Positions 19,226 through 24,714 of a stretch of DNA of 24,714 nt are shown one piece after another. Made by a program: the position numbers and the translations under genes. Below the pieces are notes generated by a model. The model was given only the letters and a program-made list of their open reading frames with translations, was not told the DNA's origin and did no database searches. The stretch comes from Blastocladiella britannica (lineage: Eukaryota; Blastocladiomycota; Blastocladiomycetes; Blastocladiales; Blastocladiaceae). The stretch lies in assembly GCA_025349905.2 (NCBI GenBank), contig MU624772.1, forward strand, positions 1-24,714. The letters run 5' to 3'. Every line of letters starts with the position of its first letter. Positions within the stretch are counted from its first letter, which is position 1.

Positions 19226-19780
19226 TTAGGCCTCAGTGAGCTCACGCAGACGGCGGACCTGCGAGCGGACGGTGGCGGCAACGGTGGTGCTGTTATTTTA
19301 TGTATGTCAGTCAATATGCCTTTACGAGAATATATAAAAAGGAAAACGTACCCAAGGGTCCAGGCGCCACCAGCAATAGTCTTCTTGCAGCCCTTGCAGT
19401 GCCAGATGCCGACGGCGGTGCGCTTGACAGAGTCCTTACCGCAGAACGAGCACGTGTACTTGGCGTGCTGGGTCACTTCCATCTTCTTGACCTGCTTACG
19501 GAGCGAGGCACCGTAACGGACACCGTACTTACCAACAATTCCGACCTTCTTGGTGCGCTTGGCCTGTTTTTTAATGTTATTGTTAATAGGGGTTTAATGG
19601 TGTTTCCACTACCAGTATAGCAAGGGGCCATCAGCGAGTTGACCACGAAATATAACAGTAGCGTGATGCGTGCGAGCGCAGATTCGAACAAGGCGATATC
19701 GTAGTCGTTGTAATATATTCGTGGTCGTCGACTCGATGTCACAGCTGCCTGGATTTAAACAAACAAAAAGAACTGACCAT
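19226..19780 (-). CDS. RPL43: 60S ribosomal protein eL43 (L37a/L43)
   Basis: The spliced protein is 92 aa, exactly the family length. The first coding exon is just the ATG (19780-19778), followed by GTCAGT; exon 2 is 19563-19352 and exon 3 is 19289-19226. Exon 2 starts [14 protein letters not shown] and carries the zinc-ribbon cysteines C39, C42, C57 and C60 (CSFCGK...HCKGC). Exon 3 restores [20 protein letters not shown]. The second intron (62 nt) has a GACTGAC branch region. The first intron is about 214 nt, the longest in the window. It is the less certain part, but the ATG-GT junction is phase 0 and the leader resembles that of uL4. It converges on the glucan synthase gene, with 85 bp between stops. 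Confidence 0.9.
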
Positions 19781-19953
19781 TTTAGATTAAAAAGTATTGG
19801 AGCGGGGCAAGTCAAAGGAGCTGCCGTAACAGAGCGAGAGAGGTGGTCCTGATTGCAAAATGCGCATCCCCCGTTCAGCGTCCTAATTACGCGTGACTTG
19901 CGCGTGACTGGTCGCTTCGGTCTGTTTCATCCTCCATCATCAAAAAAAGAGTT

Positions 19954-20973
19954 TCACTTGCACCGCCGAACACTATGCTGCGGCATCAACAACTGATCCT
20001 CGGCCGCCACCGGCTTGAGTTCGCGCCCTTGGATCGGATCGTACGAGCTGAACTTGCCCCGGAGAAACTCGGTGCGTTTTGCCAGGCGTCCCTGATAGCG
20101 TTTTTCTCAAAGTTAGCTCAATGCAATTAAGGGAATGGATTCAACAATACCGTCGCCTTGGCATCGGAAGCCGAGAGGGAGGCACCGCGCTGTCCTGCGA
20201 GGTACGCACTCGAGAGCACGTCGTAATGCACACTTTTTTTGTAGCGTTTCCGTTGTCAGGAAAATGACTCCAATACCAAAAACAAGTGAAATACATACCT
20301 GGTGTGACCACGCTGGAACCGCGCTCGCTTGCTGTCGAGAAGAGATGCTGCCTTTTCGTCCGCGGCACGCACATTGTCCCATCGCTGCTCGTCCATGTTC
20401 TCCCAGTGAGTTCTATCGACGATGTTGTCAGTCAATCTTATCAATCTAAGAGGGCGTGAATGTTCGTACCGACGCGCAATCCAAAATTGCTCCTTGCGAG
20501 TCCGTTCATCGATCCTGTGCACTCGCTCCGCCTCGGCCGCATCGTGTTGGAACCGGCCGGCGACTGTTTTGAAAATGGAGTTAATTTCAACATGAAAACA
20601 TAACAACGAAGTGAGGGGTACCATTGGCGAATCCCAGCACCGGCTCAAGCTGCCAGACGTCTGAGCTCTCGTTGCGCACGTTGTTAGTGACGCGCGTCCA
20701 CTGATCCGGCTTCCGCGAACAGAGTCCCGCCGCCGCTGGCGCTGTATGAATCGCTGGGGAAGGAACAGTGGCGCGGACAAAAGAGCTAGTGGGTGGGAGA
20801 CGTGGTGGGCGTGGCGATGGCGGCGCCGGCACGATCGGATTGTGGGCGGCGCGCGATGCTGCGGACGACGAGGACGGAGCGGATCCATGTCCACCGCCGC
20901 CAGTGTGGTGTGGAAAGATGCGGCGGCCCGGGCGCGTGGGCGGGGCGTCGATGAGCATGGATGGTACGAGCAT
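19954..20973 (-). CDS. Unidentified 251-aa protein, five exons
   Basis: Exons 20973-20622, 20563-20470, 20412-20299, 20208-20151 and 20091-19954 join in one frame to a TGA. I do not recognise the family with confidence. Residues 1-75 are Pro/Ser/Gly-rich. The rest is compact, charged and Trp/Arg-rich: KPDQWTRVTNNVRNESSDVW, RKEQFWIARR, WENMDEQRWDNVRAADEKAA, then EFLRGKFSSYDPIQGREL near the end. This alternation of charged helices with a late Tyr-Asp-Pro-Ile-x-Gly motif recalls uncharacterised proteins of flagellated eukaryotes, but that is an impression from memory. The donor and acceptor of intron 3 were chosen to keep frame (acceptor TCTCGAG); alternatives exist. No TM segment or signal peptide is visible. 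It diverges from the next gene over 302 bp. Confidence 0.65.
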
Positions 20974-21275
20974 ATCCTTCTCTTATTTTGATTTGATTTG
21001 ATGTGAAACTCTTTTTTCAGTTTCCATTTCCCATCGTGCAGGTGTTTGACAGCGATTAAAAACGGAAAGGTCCCAAAAACGCGGCTCACAATCCCAAGAG
21101 CGGCATGCGTGCAACACACACGCGTACGGCGCAATTGCGGACCGTGACAATCACTCCCCAATCCGCACAGCGCTTGACCGCAAGCGAGAGCGAACAGCGA
21201 TACAAAAGGAAAGCGTGCGCCGCCACCCTTCGTCCTCGCTCTCTTTCAAAACCGAACCAATACCATTTAGAGAAT
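20974..21275. promoter_or_regulatory. Bidirectional promoter region of the two right-hand genes
   Basis: There are 302 bp between divergent start codons. A T-rich stretch (about 20984-21016) adjoins the minus-strand gene. Next to the plus-strand gene there is a pyrimidine-rich leader (about 21221-21247) and a CCAAT sequence near 21256. No ORF or RNA gene was recognised. Confidence 0.45.
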
Positions 21276-24200
21276 ATGACCGATACCGCGGCCCCGCTCC
21301 TGTCAGCGGCGCGGCTGGTAGCGTCTCCCACGACCTCGAGCGGCGCCATCGCACCAACACTGTCACCGGCAGCAACGCACGAATACGACCCGCAGCCCGC
21401 GGCGGCGCTTTTCCTGCGTCGGTCGGCCTCGTCGCACGCGCACTTGCTAGCAGCGCTCGACGACATGCACGCGCGGCTATCGGATTCTGACCGCGAACGG
21501 TCCGTCGCAATGGCCGCCGCCAGGACGGGTGCAGCACAACTGGTGTCGCGGGAGAAGCTATGGGCCATGGAACGAGCGGCGCTGGAGCAGGAACTGGCCG
21601 ATACGCGCGACCGACTGGCACGCGTGGCCGCACGGTCATCGTCCCCGGCTGTACAATTGCGCCATGGCGGCGCTGCTTCGCGCCGGACTGCGATCCGGTC
21701 CGTGTCGATGGGTCCGAGCATCGATGCGGCTGCTACTGGTGCTGCTGCCTCTGATCAATTGGTGCCGCGTGACCGGTACGACCGCGCCGTTGCCGCCCAG
21801 CGCCTGATGCAGCGGCGGGTGGACGAGGTGCGTTTTCTTTTGTTTTTTGGTTTCTTGGATCCCGTTTTTCAGTCCCCAACTGACGTCATTTTTATCGTAG
21901 CTGGCAACAGCGCTGCACACGGCCCACTCGGCGCTGACGGTCGCCGAGACGCGGGCTCGCGCTCAGGTCACCACCGTCGAGGCGTTACACCGCGATCTGG
22001 CCGAAGTCAACGCGGTGCTGGCGGCCCTGCGCGACCAGAACGAAGGGTTCCGGCTATTGCTCGAGGACCGCACACTGCGCGGCGAGTGGTCGGTCGACGA
22101 CTGGCTGCAGTTGCGGTCGCCCGTGGTGGGAGCGGGAAGCAGTGTCTCTGGCCGGGGATCCGCTGACCCGTCACCCATCCGCCGCCGCAAGTCGCGCATG
22201 ATGCTGCGCCGCAAAGAATCGGCTTTGTCACTGCGTGCTGGGTCGTCCAAAGGGTCGGGATCGCTGTCGGCTGAGCTCGCGCGGGCCCAGCAGCAGCAGC
22301 AGCATGAGATGGACCAGACAGAGATCGCTCCTGTAGTGGCGGCAGCGGCAGAGGAGGACGAGAGTGGTGGTGGGCACGATCCGGCGTCGGACAGCGCCGT
22401 GGAGCCCGATCGCCCGACCACTCATCCAGAAGGGGGTTCCTCCTCCGAGCCCACGTCGCCTGTCCCCATCCCCTTGCGCTCTGCTGTTGCCATTTCCTCA
22501 TCCGCTTCGCACCACGGCGGCAGCGGAGGCCTGCTGTCGTCCTCGCAAGCATCCACCACCATTCCCTTTGACGACAATGATGGGTACTCGTCCGACGACT
22601 TGGACGCGGACGTGGCGGCGGCTCTGGACGCGAAAAACTCGGAGTTGGCGACCATGCGATCCGAGATCAAGGCGCTGCAACTGTACATTTCGACCATCCT
22701 GTCGCGCATTCTGACCCGCGCTCCCGGCGAGGGATTCGAATCGGTGGTGTCGCGTGCCAACTTGTCGTCTCGTTCCTCATTGGTCGACAAGGCTCGCGGC
22801 GATGATGGAAACGCCACTCCGGGCAGCCGAAACTTGACTGACTCGATGTGGGACATGTCCGAGGACGCGCGCGAGGCGGTGGCCCGCGCTGGTATTCCAT
22901 TTCGGCACACGCGCCGACGCCGGGCAAGTGTGGGCGGCACGGTACCGTTTGCTTCGTCATTTTCGTCCGTGGGAGGCGGTAGCGATGCCCAACCGCCGCC
23001 TATGCCACCGGTCCCACCTCTGTCGGCCCTGTCCCGTGGCCCGTCGCTGCGCCGACTCTCGGTTCCAGCAGTGGACCGCACCGTCACGGCCCCTGGGTCC
23101 TTTACCAGTCGCCACCACCACTACCGCCCCCCACTGCCTACATCGCCCACGTCCCCAACATCGCCCACCAACGACTCGGCCCAGCGCCTCGCCGCATGGT
23201 TCTCCGGTCGGCGGTGGTCCGGCGCGCAATTTTCCGCCTCGTCCGCACTGGAACTGGCAGCGGCTCGGCCCACCGTCGCTGCCGTAGCACAAGTCTCGTC
23301 GCACCACCATTATCATCACCGCCGGTCACGGTCGGCCGCGGCCAGCGGCGCCGACGCGTTCCTGGGCATGGGCTCGGATGCGGCGGTGCTGGCGGTCTGG
23401 GATACCACAGCGGCAACTGCGGGTCCACGGGCGCTTGCCGCGGCCATGGCGGGAGTTCCCGGTGACGAGATCGTGTCGCTGTCACCATCTGACAGTCCCA
23501 CTACCACCGCTCCCGGGGTATACTTTTCTGCGGCCTCGACGACGGATACCGTGGCACAGCGACTCTCGACCACCGCCGCTGCCACCCCGACATTGTCCGC
23601 AGCGTCGTCGCGCACCTGGCTCGCGTCGCTCGGCCTGTTTGCGACCAGCGGGTCGTCGGCGGCTACGTCGCCCACGTCCGAGTCCGCCGCTGACGCCGCT
23701 GGCGCCGCTGGTACGAACGGGTGGCGGTGGTCCAGCATGTCCTCGGCGTCCACCGTTGCTGCTCCTACCACGACGACCACGGTGGTAAATGACGACGACG
23801 CCGACGCCGACATGCTGGCGCTCGAAGTGGCGCTGGCGGTCGCCAGTCGCGGGGTGCCGCGGCTCTCGGACCCGCCGCGCGGCCGGCCACGGACACGTAC
23901 GCGTACTGCGCCGCAGCCGACGACTACGACCGCCCAATGGACATCCTTGTCAACGGTCCCCGTGCCTCCCGGACAGCAACGAACGCCAATGTCGCCGCAC
24001 TTGATGGACGCGTTCTCGTCGCAGTTCCTGGACGCCGACCCATTCGCCGCTCAGGTGTTTACGGGCGCGTTGACGGGCCCACCGCGCCGGTTTGTTAACA
24101 GTGGCTCCAGCGATGACGATGACTTGACTGGAAACACTGGCGGTGGTGGCGGGGGTGGGGCCGGCGTGCTGATGGGCGTCGAGGGCGTGGCCCGCAGCCC

Positions 24201-24420
24201 GCGCATGCACCATGATATGATCGGCGGATCCAGTCCTGGGAACAGTGACCAAGACGATGCCGCGGCCGCTAATGCACGGTACTCGGCGTGGGCGACGCAT
24301 CGCCGTGGATCCGCTGTCGGCGACGAATTTGGGTCGTCTGAGGACGAGTCGGGGGCCAATCGCACCACGTTCTTTTCGCGGTTGTTTGGAGGTGGAGGAA
24401 GCCGGGCCACCGATCATTGA
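21276..24420 (+). CDS. Unidentified 1023-aa coiled-coil and low-complexity protein
   Basis: Two exons (21276-21827 and 21901-24420; 73-nt intron, GTGCGT...CGTAG) encode 1023 aa. The family is not recognised. Residues 60-125 and 165-245 look like coiled coil (HAHLLAALDDMHARLSDSDR; VTTVEALHRDLAEVNAVLAA), and the intron interrupts the second. A further helical block near nt 22618-22745 has KNSELATMRSEIKALQLYIS then TILSRIL, which resembles the end of coiled coils in Rab-binding or scaffold proteins. The remainder is Ser/Ala/Thr-rich and disordered, with a QQQQQ run, an SPTSPTSPT repeat, a poly-Gly stretch and acidic patches. Basic-Ser motifs such as RRKSRMM and RRRAS suggest kinase sites. No TM helix is seen. 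The start ATG follows gagaat. A scaffold role is plausible but unproven. Confidence 0.7.
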
Positions 24421-24661
24421 ACATGCGACTGACAAGACTGACTGTGTATATATTTTTTGGAAATAAAAATGTGCAACGAAATCGGTGCCGACGAGAACGA
24501 GGTGCGTGGAACATGGCTGCTCAATGAACACACGTGAGCGCCCGTTTCAATAGGGAGCGTAACTGAGTTGGGTCGAGGGAAGTTGAGACATTCCGGGTCG
24601 CTTGGGTGCAATCAATGCCGGTACTTGACTTTCTTGCGGGGAATCAAAACTACATTCAACA
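24421..24661. other. 3' region of the coiled-coil gene and spacer
   Basis: An AATAAA poly(A) signal lies at 24462-24467, about 40 nt after the stop. No ORF or RNA gene can be supported in the following 190 bp, which probably contains the promoter of the gene that may start at 24662. Confidence 0.55.
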
Positions 24662-24714
24662 ATGGTGAGCATAACAAAAACAAGAATCGGTGTCTGGATC
24701 CTTCGTTGGTCTCA
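24662..24714 (+). CDS. Possible start of a gene cut by the window edge
   Basis: An ATG in the context ttcaacaATGG is followed at once by GTGAGC, a good splice donor. The two ribosomal protein genes in this window also have an intron within three codons of the start. The frame is open to the window end if unspliced. Only 53 bp are visible, so the product cannot be named. Confidence 0.25.
   Translation, partial: MVSITKTRIGVWILRWS

Noticed and set aside
19655..19690. B-box-like GTTCGAATC on the minus strand
   Set aside because: It lies within the proposed first intron of eL43; the flanking T-stem bases do not pair and no A box precedes it.
21881..21888. Second TGACGTCA palindrome
   Set aside because: It is inside a 73-nt intron, where CTGAC is probably the branch point, so the CRE match is likely coincidental.
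1..24714. Mobile elements, CRISPR arrays, rRNA genes
   Set aside because: No transposase or reverse transcriptase domain, terminal repeats, regularly spaced repeats or rRNA-like sequence were seen on either strand.

Overview
This is a gene-dense, GC-rich nuclear segment of a fungus. Introns are short: I place 24, all 55-90 nt except one of about 214 nt, with GTRNGY-like donors and frequent CTGAC-type branch points. A GT48 beta-1,3-glucan synthase and a Pho85-type (Pcl) cyclin point to fungi. A six-transmembrane, Shaker-like K+ channel is not typical of Dikarya, so I favour an early-diverging, probably zoosporic lineage (Blastocladiomycota or Chytridiomycota). That placement is inference. No mobile element, CRISPR array, rRNA or convincing tRNA was seen.

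Layout: APC10/DOC1 (+, 167-919); glyoxalase II (-, 929-2081); ribosomal protein uL4 (-, 2159-3323); the KEOPS subunit Pcc1 (+, 3476-3865); a 1216-aa voltage-gated K+ channel in six exons (-, 3911-7906); a secreted, probably GPI-anchored tyrosinase in six exons (+, 8109-9930); a Pcl-like cyclin with polyglutamine tracts (-, 10240-12200); a 1.1-kb intergenic region; FKS-type glucan synthase in four exons (+, 13339-19140); ribosomal protein eL43 (-, 19226-19780); an unidentified 251-aa protein in five exons (-, 19954-20973); an unidentified 1023-aa coiled-coil/low-complexity protein (+, 21276-24420); and possibly the first codon of a further gene at the right edge (+, 24662).

The genes do not form one pathway. 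They are mainly housekeeping (cell-cycle proteolysis, methylglyoxal detoxification, ribosome, tRNA t6A modification) plus cell-surface functions (K+ channel, tyrosinase, wall glucan synthase). Packing is tight: convergent pairs have stop codons 9-309 bp apart, two divergent pairs share promoters of 152 and 202 bp, and glyoxalase II starts only 77 bp beyond the uL4 stop.

All spliced models were assembled by eye. Each keeps a single frame to its stop codon and fits family alignments where a family is known. The most interesting points are a lost gating arginine and a 29-nt microexon in the K+ channel, resistance-like residues at the echinocandin hot spots of the glucan synthase, and two conserved-looking but unassigned proteins at the right end.
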